64,000 nucleotides of DNA from Paulownia fortunei (lineage: Eukaryota > Streptophyta > Magnoliopsida > Lamiales > Paulowniaceae). The stretch is from NCBI GenBank assembly GCA_019321725.1, contig CM033108.1, forward strand, positions 12,914,060 to 12,978,059, written 5' to 3'. The notes under the pieces are model-generated. The model saw only the letters and a program-made list of their open reading frames with translations, was not told the origin of the DNA and ran no database searches. Position numbers and translations under genes: made by a program. Positions 45,654 to 57,435 of the stretch are shown here, one piece after another. The stretch's first letter is position 1. Every line of letters starts with the position of its first letter.

Positions 45654-46177
45654 CTAAATATCTAAAAGCTTTATCTTTGATACACAGCATTTCCAGTAAA
45701 AGGGTCCAACAAATATCCACATAAAAATAGTCTCCCAATCTCTCTCTCTAACACCAAATAGAGTGCACACAATGAAGTAAACTGTGCAGGGGTTTACACA
45801 TTCATATGATAGAGATTGCAGACACACCAAGACCATTGAACAGATTGTTGCATTAAAATTTCTGTAGAAAACCCACATCACCAGCACAAGGACTATGTAG
45901 ATACGTGCAGGAGCAAATGATTCTTTGTCCTGAGAAGGCTTATCTTCCTCAATGGAGGTTCCTACTTTTCCTTTTAGAACGAGTTGGAGCACAGCTAAAA
46001 AATAACATTTATGAGGAAGATTGAGAGGCGACTCAGATGTACAGATACAATCTGGAGCCTAACATCCCCATGCTCCACTAAAGCTGAAACTTGATTCTTT
46101 GTGTTGGTGGATAATAGATCGATATGACATTGGTCATATTCTGGCATATTGAGTTGTCTCCAGACTCCATCCACCAA
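45654..46177 (-). CDS. Uncertain ORF pair or transcribed 3' region downstream of the GeBP-like gene
   Basis: Two overlapping-phase frames: 45995-46177 (MVDGVWRQLNMPEY, then VHLSRLSIFLINVIF) and 45654-45992 (VLQLVLKGKVGTSIEEDKPS, then APARIYIVLVLVMWVFY). The T-run plus AG near 46000-46007 on the minus strand looks like a splice acceptor, which would make 45654-45992 the last exon of something, with one hydrophobic stretch of about 15 residues. I recognise no family. It may equally be the 3' UTR of the gene at 47144-48337, about 1 kb upstream on the same strand. Low confidence that it encodes protein. Confidence 0.25.
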
Positions 46178-46179
46178 CC

Positions 46180-47143
46180 TAATACCTCAAGATTCAACAT
46201 TCATTTTTTTCAGAAAAAACACAGATTAATCAATCTTATGACTGTTAAGATTATGAATGTTGTAAATGGTGGTAATTGCATAAGTAATCCTTATTTAGAG
46301 CCAAATTTGTTCAGAACAACAAATATATATTGGCAAGTGCATCAAAATTTTCATCCAAAAGGTGGAGACGGAGTCTAAATAAACTATGCACGGATACATA
46401 GCAGATAATCATACATATAGGCTACCTCTATTTCAAGTACCTTCTGCAATTCAGCTCCACTACTACATCAGGCGACTTTATGTCCTGTGTCATATTTTTA
46501 GCCCCTCATTGGACAAAAAAAGATGATATAAGATTGATAGCATGATCTTTAATATCACTCCTAAGCAACATTAACTAATTTTTCATTTCCCTGACAAGGT
46601 CAAGGGTTCCATAATGAGCATCCACGCAATGTTTACACCATGAAAAAATAGTACAAGACCAGGCCCTGGAAACCTCACAGTGGAAAAGAGACAACTTTTC
46701 CAATTGTGGAAGTGATGGGATAGCGAGGATAATGAGGGAAGAAAGAAAAAAACAAACCCATTAGGTAATCCCTATTTTAAAGCAAAAGCCAGCAAAATCA
46801 ACTACTTATTTGTGTCACAAGATTCTAAACCATGTCTTTCCCGCTTCCCTTCACAGTAAATCACTTGCTGATACATTATAACTCCCAAGTACCAGGCCCA
46901 AACCAGGGAGTCAGAACTAGTAGATTCCAATTTACATGTCAAACTATCCAGCATTTATGTGAAGAAACGAGCAAGCCATCAAAGGCCTGAACAATCTCAA
47001 CTCATTATTCACCAATCATAATCAAAGCAGGATCTGCAGTTTCACATTTATGAACAACCATCCAACAATCTATGTAAGATCAAAGAGGTTAAGAAAAGAT
47101 AAAGAAAAAGAAGGAATACACTTACGCCAGAGAAAGTTGTCAA
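46180..47143. other. Downstream flank of the GeBP-like gene
   Basis: No coding sequence seen. On the minus strand, about 15-20 bases after the stop codon, TCTGGCGTAAGTGTATTCC offers a good splice donor (GTAAGT near 47122-47127), so the transcript may have an intron in its 3' UTR. An acceptor could not be fixed by eye. Confidence 0.4.
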
Positions 47144-48337
47144 TCAATTCCCAATGGACCTAAGCTCCTGCAATTGCTCTCTAATCTGATCCTGCACCAA
47201 CTCCAACCGCTTTGAAAACACTTCCAACTCCAATATTTGTTGTTTCCTCCACCTGTTGTTGGCCATTTTATCTCCGCCCATTGCTGCAGCAAAACACAAG
47301 GGTAACGGACTTCGTGCCAATTCAAACCCATGTCCACAGCACAGCCCATGGGGATTCGGAGTGGAACTCATCGAATTGCACAATAACTCCTTGAATATCG
47401 GTGACAAACAACTCTTCACGGTCTCTTCAATCACATTGGACATGGATCCTGTTATCCCTGTGCCCATCACCGGAGCAGCCATTGGCGTCACTACAACTGA
47501 CGGCTGAGTGTTATTGATATTACTATTGGTGGCATGATGCTGTTTGTCCTCCACTTTCAGGGCTCCAGCTCGGTTCCTCTTCCTGGGGCGCGGGGTTTTG
47601 CTGTTTATATCAATGCCATTAGGCTTAGGGCTTTGACAAACGGAGAAATTGGGGTTGTTAATGTCGTCATCGTCCTCCTCAATGGGGGCAGGGGCGGCAG
47701 GAAAGGCAGAGGAGCCGTTGACGTTGACGTTGACGGAAGTGCTGCCCCAGATTTTGGAAGAGATTTCGAAGGTGGCCTGATCATGGGGGCTCTTGAATGT
47801 GTAGTCTTTGCCGGAGCCAAATTTGTTCATGACATTGCGGTACTTCTTCTTAAGCCTGCGAAGCTTCTCAACGAGCTGGTTTTTGTTGAAATCGAGCTGG
47901 AATTTGCTCCTGATCTGGTCATAGAACGCCGTCGTGTCGTGGTGGTGCTGGGAGGAATTGTGGGGGCCACAACGCTGGGTGGTGTAGTCAAAGAATCCCT
48001 GCAAGAGCTCAATTTCGTCCTCGTCGGTCCACAGGCGCTGGAAGAGCTTGCGGGACTCGTCGGGTTGGACCGCCTTCTTGGTAATGATGGTTTCCTGCTG
48101 ATGTTGATGTTGTTGTTGTTGCCTCAAGTGGGGATCGGGGACTCCCGGCACGGCGATGGTTACTTGGGCGGCGGACGTGGACGGAGGAGGGCGATCAACG
48201 GCGACAGCGGCAGAAGAGGCGGAATCGTCTTCGTCGTGGTCGGAACTTTCTTCGTCATCGTCGTCGTCGAGGAGGTCTTCGTCTTCGTTGAAGATATTAG
48301 CAGCGGCGGCGTTGCTGGGATCATCGGCAGAGGCCAT
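47144..48337 (-). CDS. GeBP/STOREKEEPER-like transcription factor
   Basis: Uninterrupted 397-residue frame and the only convincing host gene here. It belongs to the plant GeBP/STOREKEEPER family (DUF573), DNA-binding regulators acting in the nucleus. An acidic run is at residues 17-38, a Gln/His run at 72-81, and the DUF573 domain at about 95-200 (RKLFQRLWTDEDEIELLQGF, then NQLVEKLRRLKKKYRNV, then FEISSKIWG). A basic PRPRKRNR at 249-256 may be a nuclear signal. The tail (about 361-397, WRKQQILELEVFSKRLELVQ) has Leu spacing fit for a coiled coil, as in family members. The start ATGGCCTCTGCCGATGATCC is the first ATG and the acidic N-terminus fits. It is intronless within the coding part. GC content is much higher than the surroundings. 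The specific target genes cannot be told from sequence. Confidence 0.93.
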   Translation of the reverse strand: MASADDPSNAAAANIFNEDEDLLDDDDDEESSDHDEDDSASSAAVAVDRPPPSTSAAQVTIAVPGVPDPHLRQQQQHQHQQETIITKKAVQPDESRKLFQRLWTDEDEIELLQGFFDYTTQRCGPHNSSQHHHDTTAFYDQIRSKFQLDFNKNQLVEKLRRLKKKYRNVMNKFGSGKDYTFKSPHDQATFEISSKIWGSTSVNVNVNGSSAFPAAPAPIEEDDDDINNPNFSVCQSPKPNGIDINSKTPRPRKRNRAGALKVEDKQHHATNSNINNTQPSVVVTPMAAPVMGTGITGSMSNVIEETVKSCLSPIFKELLCNSMSSTPNPHGLCCGHGFELARSPLPLCFAAAMGGDKMANNRWRKQQILELEVFSKRLELVQDQIREQLQELRSIGN

Positions 48338-48900
48338 CAGATTAATATGTATGTATGGGGGTGGGGGTGGTTGGGCTGAGGAGGGTGCTTAGGTTTAGTT
48401 CGAGATTTGAGGGGGTTCACGACGCCGAGACTGTATTGGGCTAATTGGTGGGTTTCGTGTGAAGACCGATTTGGGGTTGAACGCTTCAACACACGCCACC
48501 TACGCTACTCTACAGCTAATGTTTGGTAAAACCCAGATTTGGTTGGATTTCACCAAAAAAACGCAAGTCTGGTGGGTTAATAGTGTTACTCCCCATCACG
48601 GATCAAAATAAGGTTCCCATTTGATCCGGATAGAATACATAAAAGTTCAAAAAGTAAAACTCTTTTATATTTTTATATTATTATTCTAAAAAATTATGGT
48701 TAAAGTTTAATAATATTACAATCATATAATTTCATTAATTCAAAGGACAATCTTTGAAACATCCCTAAAAAGAATTAGGAATTATAAATTTGAAATAGTA
48801 AGCAACATTTTTTTCATATTCGAGAAAAGTATTTCAAGAAATGAGAAATGAAGAAAATTAGTGACGTGGTATCACTCTCTTATCGAAACTTCTAGTTGGA
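48338..48900. promoter_or_regulatory. Upstream region of the GeBP-like gene
   Basis: On the minus strand a C-rich leader (CCAACCACCCCCACCCCCAT, about 48351-48370) precedes the start codon. Further out, at 48650-48790, the DNA turns AT-rich (for example TATATTTTTATATTATTATT). The core promoter must lie here, but I cannot fix a TATA box or transcription start. Confidence 0.45.
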
Positions 48901-49315
48901 AGTCAATTACAATGTAAGTATGTCATAAAAAGTCAATAGGGGTGTTGAGGTTGACCCCACAAAAATTCTCCGACGCTCAAGTAGGTTCCAAAGCAAGTCA
49001 ATGAAAGCTAGATAATTTGAAAGTAGTTAAGTGCACAATTGATTTTGACTTTTTAATAATGAAATCTGTGGGTCTTTATAGTACTGATACGAGAGTTTTC
49101 ATGGGTTTGGATCCTTAGGCCTCCATGGACTTAGCCAGAGTATTGTAGTTCAACTTTATGTATTGACTCGTAGACTCAATGAACTTGGCCTATCGGGTCT
49201 TGTCTTTATTCTAAAACATATTCTGAATAGACCTCTTGGGCCTATTTCGGGCTCGTGGCCTATCATAAGCCCCTTTGAGGCAAACCTCGCTTAGGGAGGG
49301 TTGGTCGAGAGTAAA
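48901..49315. other. Intergenic, perhaps an old LTR remnant
   Basis: GTTGAGGTTGACCCCACAAA, TTCTCCGACGCTCAAGTAGG, then GGGTCTTTATAGTACTG, then GGCCTATCATAAGCCCCTTT resemble in style the R-U5 zone of some plant LTRs. No partner copy is in the window, so this is only a suggestion. No gene seen. Confidence 0.3.
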
Positions 49316-52183
49316 TGTGATACCCGAGCCTCTTACTACTCAAATGGTCAAATATGATTCATGCATTACGTGTTAATTTTATATGCTATTTGCATTTCTA
49401 TTGACATTGCATAATTTATTTCATTTTATACGACATTCTTGAATATTAAACTTAATTCTGAAGCTCTTGCACGGTATTAGTTATTGAATTTCCTAATCTA
49501 AGTAGTTGATTTTATATTGAAATAAGAAGAAAATGAGGTGGATCAATATTAGATATAGATGGGATATATAAGTTATAATTTTGGAAGTGTTAAAAGTGTT
49601 ACTAGTAAGCTTATACGGTTTAATTTGATTTGATCAAGTTACTTCAAAAGTATATATTTGTAAATTAGCATACTTGGGATATTGGACATGATATAATGTG
49701 ATTTAAGTGTCATATTACAAGGCCCATATGTGCATATGATTTTAGAAATGCAAACTAGATAATTCTTTAAGAATCGGATGCGAATCGGTTTGGAGATCGA
49801 ATGAACGGACATAGGAATTACCTATGGAAATGAATGGTGATTAAGATAGGTTGCAACCAAATAAAAATATGTGAGACACACAAGATTAGGGCTGCAAGAT
49901 AAGGGAGAAAATCAGATTTTGCCATTTATTTGCCACCTCATGCTTTCTTATTAAGCTTAAGCTAACATCTCAAGCTAACACCTCAAACCCTTCACCCTTA
50001 AGCAATGACCAGACCCTCATTTCAGCCATTTTCATCTTCCAAACACACACCTTAATGTCTCCAAGTGATCCAAATTGATTCCAAGTTGAAATAAAAGCAA
50101 GAAAAGCAAAGGAGAAGTGATTACCATCAAGTTAACCTCAAAATCTGCATAGGTAACACTTATCTACGGTTTTGCCTTTAGTTTTCAGATTATTATGAAT
50201 GGTTTTATTGTTTATTAAGCTTTCAATATCTCTTATAAAAGTGTTAGGAAGTTTTTAGTTAGACTTTGGTGCACAAAGAAAGGGTTTTTGATGACAAACA
50301 CTTAATAGGAAATACTTGTGGCAGAAACTGTCATCTTACTGTTTTCTTGTGTTTTAGGCTTCAAAAGTGTATGGTATGTTGAATAAAACCTATAATTATT
50401 ACCATTTACATGACTATATATGAGTTAAGAGTATTGGAATGAAGTTTTATCAGTTGGAAATTGAAATAGAGAATGATATTGGAGAAACACTCAAACTGCC
50501 AAAATAGCAAAATCTGTTTTGGTGTGCTGTGAAGGAAACTGAATTAAGGGAGCTAAATCCATTATTTTTGGTAATAATATGACCTGGTTGTCTCATTATA
50601 TATGTTATCTAAGTATGGTGAAAATATTGGAGTGATTGAATATACTTAATGGTGCCAAAACCATTAATGTCATGAAGTGTGCAAAACTGTCACGGTAAGA
50701 AACAATCTGTTTCAGTATGTCGTGAAGAGAGCTGAACTTGGAAAGCTATATCCGTGATTTTTAGCAATTATATGATATGGTTACATTTATATACATGTTA
50801 TCTAAGTGTGGTAAAAATTTGGGAGTGATTGGATATGTTTAGGGATGTTAAAATTATCATGCAACTAAACTTGACAGCAAGAAAATATGAAAATGTGAAT
50901 CTGCCACATTTGATCACTTAGCATGTTTCAAACTAGACATGTTGCTATTGAGTGTTAACAATTAGGTACATGCTATTAGAGTTATAATACTTCAATTACA
51001 TGATGTTTTCATGAATTTAAGATGAGGAATTGAGGTATTTGAGGGGCTATATTGGGTTCTAGTTTGTGAAAGCTTGATTGTTAGCTTATAGCTTGGTGTT
51101 TAAGGTCTAGTATGTGATTTTGTGCTTTCAACTTGCCAAATTGGGAATGGTACTTGATGTTGGGTAATATTACAGGCTATTTTACATCTAAGGTTGGAGA
51201 GGAATACTAAACAAATTTAGACTAAGCCACCAACCAAGTGAAAGGTAAGTAAAGATTCATGTGCAACTACAATGCATAGACATAGTAAATGTATGATTTA
51301 TATGTAATACCATTGATCATATGTACGTAGTAGAGGGCATGCATTACTGTCATTCATGTCCATTGAGCATACATACATGGGCATTAGCACGTGCATACAT
51401 CATATACAAGCATTGTGATAAATCGTGCATTGCACGGCATGATTTTGAGAAAGGAAAATGTTTTACTGACCACTACTAGTGCACCGAAGCATGCATGGAT
51501 TTGCATGGTTTTATGCATGGATTTGCAGGTTCGCGTGCATGGATTTGCATGCGTATGAGTGTGCATGGATTTGCATGCTTTTATGATTATTGGCCATTGG
51601 ATTATGGCGATGTGCAGAGCTCTTTTCCGGTGTATGGGATAATAGCGTTGGTCAGGGGCCCAAGAAAGAAATGATTTTGAGAGAAATATTTGATGCATAA
51701 AATTGCATTGTGGGCATAGCATTTTAAGATGCATGACTTGATATTGTAGATTATTCTTTGACATGCATAATCTTTACTTGCTGAGCGTTAGCTCATATAG
51801 TTTATGCATTGTAGGTGAGTCTGGTGATACTTGATACCATGGACTTACTGGGCAAGCTGTTGGGGTTCCTACAGGTTCTGAGGATCAGTGTACATGGATG
51901 ACGACCTATTGGATTGATTGTTAACTTATTTGATTTTGTAGTCTATTGTATTACGTTTTGGGATTTGTACAATGTGTTATTTTTTATAATTTTTCTGTAA
52001 ATGGGTACATAAATATTATGATTGTTATGGGTCATCTACATGTATATATATTAGTCTGTGAGTGGGAAAATATTTATTATTTATTAATATGTTGCAGAAA
52101 AAAATAATAATAATGCATGCACATAGGCTCTATCATGTTAAATTATACTATATATATAGTTCTGTAGTAATGGGGGTGTTACA
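49316..52183 (+). repeat. Gypsy E 5' LTR
   Basis: 2868 bp starting TGTGATACCCGAGCC and ending GGGGTGTTACA. It aligns along its length with the LTRs at 825 and 8343 and has the same ATGCATGGATTTGCATG array (about 51490-51580). The first 600 bp are nearer to the solo LTR at 14100-14721 than to the LTR at 825, for example in the GATCGAATGAACGG zone. Confidence 0.85.
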
Positions 52184-52186
52184 GAG

Positions 52187-52199
52187 TGGTATCAGAGCC
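52187..52199 (+). other. Gypsy E primer-binding site
   Basis: TGGTATCAGAGCC three bases after the LTR, as in the complete gypsy element. Confidence 0.88.
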
Positions 52200-52369
52200 C
52201 AGTTTGTGGTTCTGTAGGCTGTCCATGTACATGACCTTTGAAACTGGTGGAGCACAACCATGCCAGTAAGTTTTATTTGTTGTATAATTCATTTTGTATT
52301 TCATGAATAATATTGGCCATGTGTTTTAAGATTTGGTATAAAATAATGTTGAGGCAGACTCATCAGTAT

Positions 52370-52462
52370 TAACAGGTACAAATTTTATGGTTGGTATTCT
52401 ATCTTTAGAGCTACATATTCTCTATTATCTACTACGTATGTAATAAGACTGGATAGGGTACT

Positions 52463-52507
<45 letters not shown>

Positions 52508-54695
52508 GTCAATTATAATATTTTAATTCCTTCTGGAGGTTCAAGATCAACTAAATAGATTTTAAGAGTTGTAGGTTAATTTTGTTATATTGGCTAGGAT
52601 TATGATATAACCTAATGTGTTGATTGATTTATTGAGAATTATGCATGGTGGATTATTTCAGGATTATTAAGACTTTTAAATTCTAAGTGATGAAAATTTA
52701 GAAATTTTATGGAGGCCATAGCAGGAAAATGTTTACTATTTGGAGAAAATAAAGAAGATTATCAAATTATAATTTTATACCGTGTAAGAGAGTTGTAAGA
52801 AAGAGTTATTATCGATCTTTAGGTTGTGTTAGAATTTTTAGAAATGACCAAGTTTACTAAAAATTCATTTGGGTGATCTTAGATCTCTTGATACATGTTG
52901 AAAAGAAGTTTCTAGGCATGTTATTGACGAACCAGTTGATTTTATCCTGGATATAGTTGTAAGAACAAATTCAATCTCTCTTTTAGTTTATCATATACAC
53001 CTATTGGAATTCGATGAACCTTAAGTGATATTGTTATAATGTTGGGCAAGGCATTAAGGTTTAGTAATTCTCCTAAATAAGCTCCACTTCATATTCACCT
53101 ACAAGAAAGATGAATCTTGAGGTTATGTATTTTTTTTTATTGCAACTGAATTGAGTAATAATTTGTAATAAGTACAGATTTTCATATTAAGGTTTATTTG
53201 ATAAATTAAGATGAGCTACTGTGATTTTGAGGAATGATTTTAAGTTTGAATTAATTATGAATTTCTTGTTGTGCCACTGGGTTGACTAATGCCCTAATTA
53301 TTTTGATATACATGATGAATAATGGGTTTGATGATTCTATATGGGTATGTTTGGGGTGATATTCATTGATGATATTTTATTGTATAATGAGGAGAAATAT
53401 GATTGACCTTTCAATATGATCTTGCAAACTTTAAGAAAGTAGAAATTATTTGTTCGATTTAGTAAATGCGAGCTTTCGGTTATGTAATACAATATTTATT
53501 TTGGTACTAGTAATTTTCTTAAGAAAGTATCCTTGTAACTATTCAAAACTTTGAGGTTGTATTGAAATAGAGAAGACCAATAAATGTGATAGAAATAAGA
53601 AATTTATAATTACTTAAAGAGAATTGAATTGAGCTTCAGTAGTGACTCCAACTTTAGATATAAGTTATTTATTGTGTATAGTGGTTTATCTCATTGTGTT
53701 TTGGTATATGTTTGATATAATATAGAAAAATTACTCGATACTCTTTGAGTTAATTAGATTATTTATGTAATACTACATGTTACATTACAAATCGAAGTAC
53801 TTGAAATATCTATATACTTAAAAGGAGTTTAACCTGAAGAAAGGATATATATTATTAGTAACTGAATATATTGTATGATCCATATAACAATAGATGTCAT
53901 TGGAATGAAATATCTGAATCGACTAATATTCAAAGAAATTTTACATCATAAACTATTATGGGAGTTGAGTATAGAGGATGAATTAGAGTAAGTGGTGAAT
54001 TATCTATTTATTAATATTTTTGTAAGACTAATTTTGTTTGATCCAATTCCAAATGCTCAAAATAAGGTCGATGAAAGGTTAGGATTAAGATGAAAGGTAG
54101 AAAAGTCACTTAATAAGAGAGAGGTGCGAAAATGAGGGATACGAAATTACAAGACTAAGTTTTAGGTAATGATCATGTACCTTTTTATTTGTTTTATTTA
54201 GTGGTATGAATGATGTTTGTGATCTCAAGAAAATGTACAGATATCGGATACTAGACGAGCTATTATGGAATATATCGTTAATATTTGGTTTCCCACAAAA
54301 AAAAGGGATATATGTAAAAGTTCATATGTTGGAATGACTTAGTTCTGCTTTTATTTTCAGGTGGAAATGGGAAGGCATTCAGAAATTTTGTACATGATAA
54401 TGGAATTGGGTTATTGTTCATAGGTTATCTGAATATGCTCATTCTTTCTCAATTTACCTTAGGTATTCCATGAAAATCTATGAAAAGACAAATGTATAGG
54501 AAGCAGTTAGACTTTATGGTTTATTAGTTCTGATGTAGATTTAAGGTCTTTGTCTACTTCCTAGAAGATCTTACTTCAGGTATTGGTAACAAAATTATAT
54601 TTTAGTATTGTGATCATCCATGCATCAATGGGCAACCAGGATAAACAAATTAGGCTTTCCAAGATATGCTTGGAGATTGTGCATTAGATTATTGA
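52370..54695 (+). pseudogene. Gypsy E pol remnant
   Basis: Only traces remain: a protease trace near 52375-52590 (ATTCCTTCTGGAGGTTCAAG where the complete element encodes VPSGDARQ), an RT trace near 53255-53380 (YEFLV, then PLGLTNA and later the FIDDI region as FIDDILL-like), and integrase traces at 54360-54690 (near WKWEGI, WVIVHRLSEYAHS, DLRSLSTS and the AYHPQTDGQ zone as IIHASMGNQ). Stops occur every few codons. It is plainly dead. Confidence 0.7.
52464..52504. repeat. (AT)n microsatellite
   Basis: About 20 AT units inside the decayed protease region of gypsy E. Confidence 0.95.
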
Positions 54696-54739
54696 TGTTA
54701 ATTGAAAAAAATGTTTCTTGGGAGGAATTTCTTATCACA

Positions 54740-55595
54740 ACAGTGATAAGGCTACTTGGGATAGGTACTCTCGACAATTCTTTTTCTAGTGCCAGGTTTA
54801 CCATAGTAATGGCAATTGTCATCGGCCTTGCTAGAAACCTTCGAGACTCCACATGTTGCCTTCATCTTATTGGCATTCAAGAATCTTTCCCCTTTCCCTT
54901 CTTCATCTTGGGCTTTGCAACCTTCAATTTAGATGAGGATACAGTAAGTATGATCGACTTGTCCTTTTTTATTGGGAATTCAGCCATCTTCAACATGTTA
55001 ACCAACTCAGCAAGGCTAGTTCATATCTTTTGCATGTTGAAGTTGACAATAAATGTGTTAAACGATGGAGGTAGAGACTGTAGGATGTGATCTATATAGA
55101 ATTCGTTACCCATAATGTCTCCAAGAAACTTGAATCTATGATCATGGATCGAAGATGATAGGCCAGATAGAAAGGCTCGAGTTCCTTGGAGTTGTTGAAT
55201 AGCCCTCCATCATACGGGTCCTGAAAATCTCTTTTGAGAAAAATCTTTTTAGAGATCTGATATCTCACCTGCTTAGTTTGTTAACCATACAAATTTTGTA
55301 GGTGAACTAAGATATCATGCACATACACATGCATCTCATGTTGCCTTTGCACCTCGTTAGACATCGATGCCAATATATAGCATTGTGCTTGTAGATCATC
55401 GTCAACTTGTTGTTGATATTCTACAAGTTCCTTCTATGTCCCATACACAGGCAGGCCTACCGAAGGATTAGTATCGAGGATGTAGGATCTTTTCTCAAAT
55501 TATAAAATAATCTTGAGGTTCCTCAACCATTCGACAAAGTTGGGTCCATTTAATTTATTAACGTCCAAGATTCATGGAAGTGGATTCTTAGCCAT
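54740..55595 (-). pseudogene. Copia F gag (broken)
   Basis: The minus strand matches the gag of copia D: the knuckle zone (complement of GGTTTACCATAGTAATGGC near 54795), the linker (complement of CTTCATCTTGGGCTTTGC near 54900), the ML-N-V part near 54985-55070, and the N-terminal part to the start zone near 55590 (complement of TTAGCCATTTTATAG). Frameshifts occur at several points, and the plus-strand frame at 54620-55090 is only its shadow. Confidence 0.7.
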
Positions 55596-56644
55596 TTTAT
55601 AGATGTAATCTACAAAATTTAAAATGAGGCAGAAAATGAGCATTCTTTCAAAAACATATTTATTTATATCAAAGTCTTTAATTATAAATGTTTCCTACTA
55701 TTTTATTCAAATTCTATCACCCTTAATGGCAATTCGGAAAATCATATTTCCTAGTGGGCTTGAGGCCCAATCAATATGTCATATGCCCTAATTTTATAAG
55801 CCCATAAACATATTGAAAGGTAGTTAACTCTTTAACAATTATATCTCTATACAACCCTCAAGATATGTTGCCTTACTTCTTCCCATATACTTTAATTTTT
55901 TAAGTCCATATGGTACTAAGTGTCAAGTAAAACCCATTAAACCTCCATGTAGATGGAACATCAAAATGTTCCAAGATTTATGACCAATGTAGAGATGAGT
56001 CCATCCTTGGGCATTGCTATACTTAGTAGAGATCACAACTTTCCATCACAAAGTCATCCCACGACTCATAGCTAAAGACCAAGTGAGGTAGCATCGACAT
56101 GTCATCTACTTTTGATGGTAGGCATGAATTATTGTGTCCAACCCAATTTTATCCATATTTATTTGAAATTGGAATTTTTGAAGAAATTCCTTTACTTGAT
56201 TTTTAATTCAAGTGGGGTATTATATTCTAAGAACACCCTATTCTTTTTATCTTTGTTTATCTAATTAGTTTGCATTCAGCTGATAGTAAGCATATCATTA
56301 AAAATATTAAATAAAACTTATGCATTCATTAAATACATACCCAATTTGATGATCAAGAGGCAACCCATATGATTCATTTAAGCAAAAATAGATCTAGGTC
56401 AGTCTAAGGATAATAAAATAAAATAAAAATAATTTTTATTACATGAATATATCTCATTCATGCATGGGCCTTCTTTTGATTCTCCACATTGGTCTTTCTT
56501 CTCATCCACAAAATGCAAAAAAAAACCTCATACTATACTACTCTGTTTACATAGAAATGGGAAAATACATATAAAAGAGAATAAGAGACATGTAGACCCC
56601 ATTACAAAAATCCAAAAACAAACATCCAATCACATTAGTCAATA

Positions 56645-57000
56645 GCTCCATGATCATCCCATACAAGCTTATAAATACATCACAAGAATTTATCAAAGCA
56701 TGAAAAATTTAACATCTACTGAAATTGCTAATTTCAAGACTTAGGACAATATTTTAATTTTTCATAAAAAACCTTTTTTTAAAAAATTTAAAATTAACAA
56801 AAACTAAAAAAATTAAAAATTATTTTCCCATACAAGCTTATAAATACATCACAAGAATTTATCAAAGGATGAAAAATTTAACATCTACTGAAATTGCTAA
56901 TTTCAAGACTTAGGACAATATTTTAATTTTTCATAAAAACCCTTTTTTTTTTAAAATTTAAAATTAACAAAAACTAAAAAATTTAAAAATTATTTTTTTG
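56645..57000. repeat. Tandem duplication of about 170 bp in the copia F leader
   Basis: CCCATACAAGCTTATAAATA to the A/T-rich end near 56824 is repeated almost exactly from 56829 to 57000, including AATTTAACATCTACTGAAAT and GACTTAGGACAAT. Confidence 0.9.
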
Positions 57001-57002
57001 CA

Positions 57003-57430
57003 ACCCAACTCTACGTGGCTGTCCAACAACCCAACATGTTGGTAGCATGAGCAAGTTGGCTCGCACACACGTCGGGTGCCCAACACCTAGCGTGCGCTTG
57101 CGCTTGCCTAGCAAGCGTGCACGCCTGCATAGCTGTGCATGCACTCGTCACACGAGCGAACACACAACCTGCCAGTAGTATGCGTTCATGGACAACAGTT
57201 GCCCATGCCATTTGCCAGCATGTGTATGTTGGGTGCCCAGAACCTATCATTGCAGCGCGAGCCTTTTTCCACCCTTCGCACGTAACTTTTGCATGCCTCA
57301 CTACTATGGTTGATGCCCATCGTGCTGAGATAGTGCACCACTGGCGAGCAACACAAATGGGGTGTAGCCTACACACATGCTAGCCAATCGTGCTCCTGTC
57401 CCTAACACGATGGTACTCGTACCCCTAGCC
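57003..57430 (-). other. GC-rich island in the copia F leader
   Basis: About 430 bp much richer in G and C than its surroundings, with repeated GCAAGC, GTGCATGC, CACACG and GCCCA words. It sits where copia C and D have islands of only about 30-60 bp. The frames across it (57011-57376 minus, 57117-57383 plus) are rich in Ala, Cys, His and Trp and have no known domain; I take them as accidental. Confidence 0.55.
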
Positions 57431-57435
57431 CGATG

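Larger units (their letters stand above)
49316..54695 (+). mobile_element. Gypsy E: decayed Tekay-type element without gag or 3' LTR
   Basis: 5' LTR 49316-52183, primer-binding site 52187-52199, a short leader, then protease, RT and integrase remnants with no open frame. From the leader (about 52370) it jumps to the protease, so gag is missing. It ends near 54695, where an inverted copia fragment starts. No 3' LTR is seen. Confidence 0.78.
54700..57435 (-). mobile_element. Copia F fragment: gag and leader, inverted
   Basis: Minus-strand copia part: gag about 54740-55595 and leader about 55600-57430. On the left it abuts gypsy E; on the right it is cut by the 3' LTR of gypsy G at 57436. Neither of its own LTRs is in the window. 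Confidence 0.7.

Noticed and set aside
47534..48379. 281-residue plus-strand frame opposite the GeBP-like gene
   Set aside because: Antisense of the GC-rich coding strand; long Val/Gly/Leu-rich runs mirror the acidic and Gln/His codons, and the minus-strand frame has a clear DUF573 domain.
52464..52504. (AT)n tract as a possible origin or cruciform element
   Set aside because: A simple microsatellite in a dead pol region; nothing else supports a function.
54620..55090. 156-residue plus-strand frame
   Set aside because: It joins a gypsy integrase trace to the antisense of copia gag across a junction, so it is a chance fusion.
57011..57383. Overlapping Cys/His/Ala-rich frames on both strands
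   Set aside because: GC-rich island in a copia leader; both strands open, which is expected from composition rather than coding.
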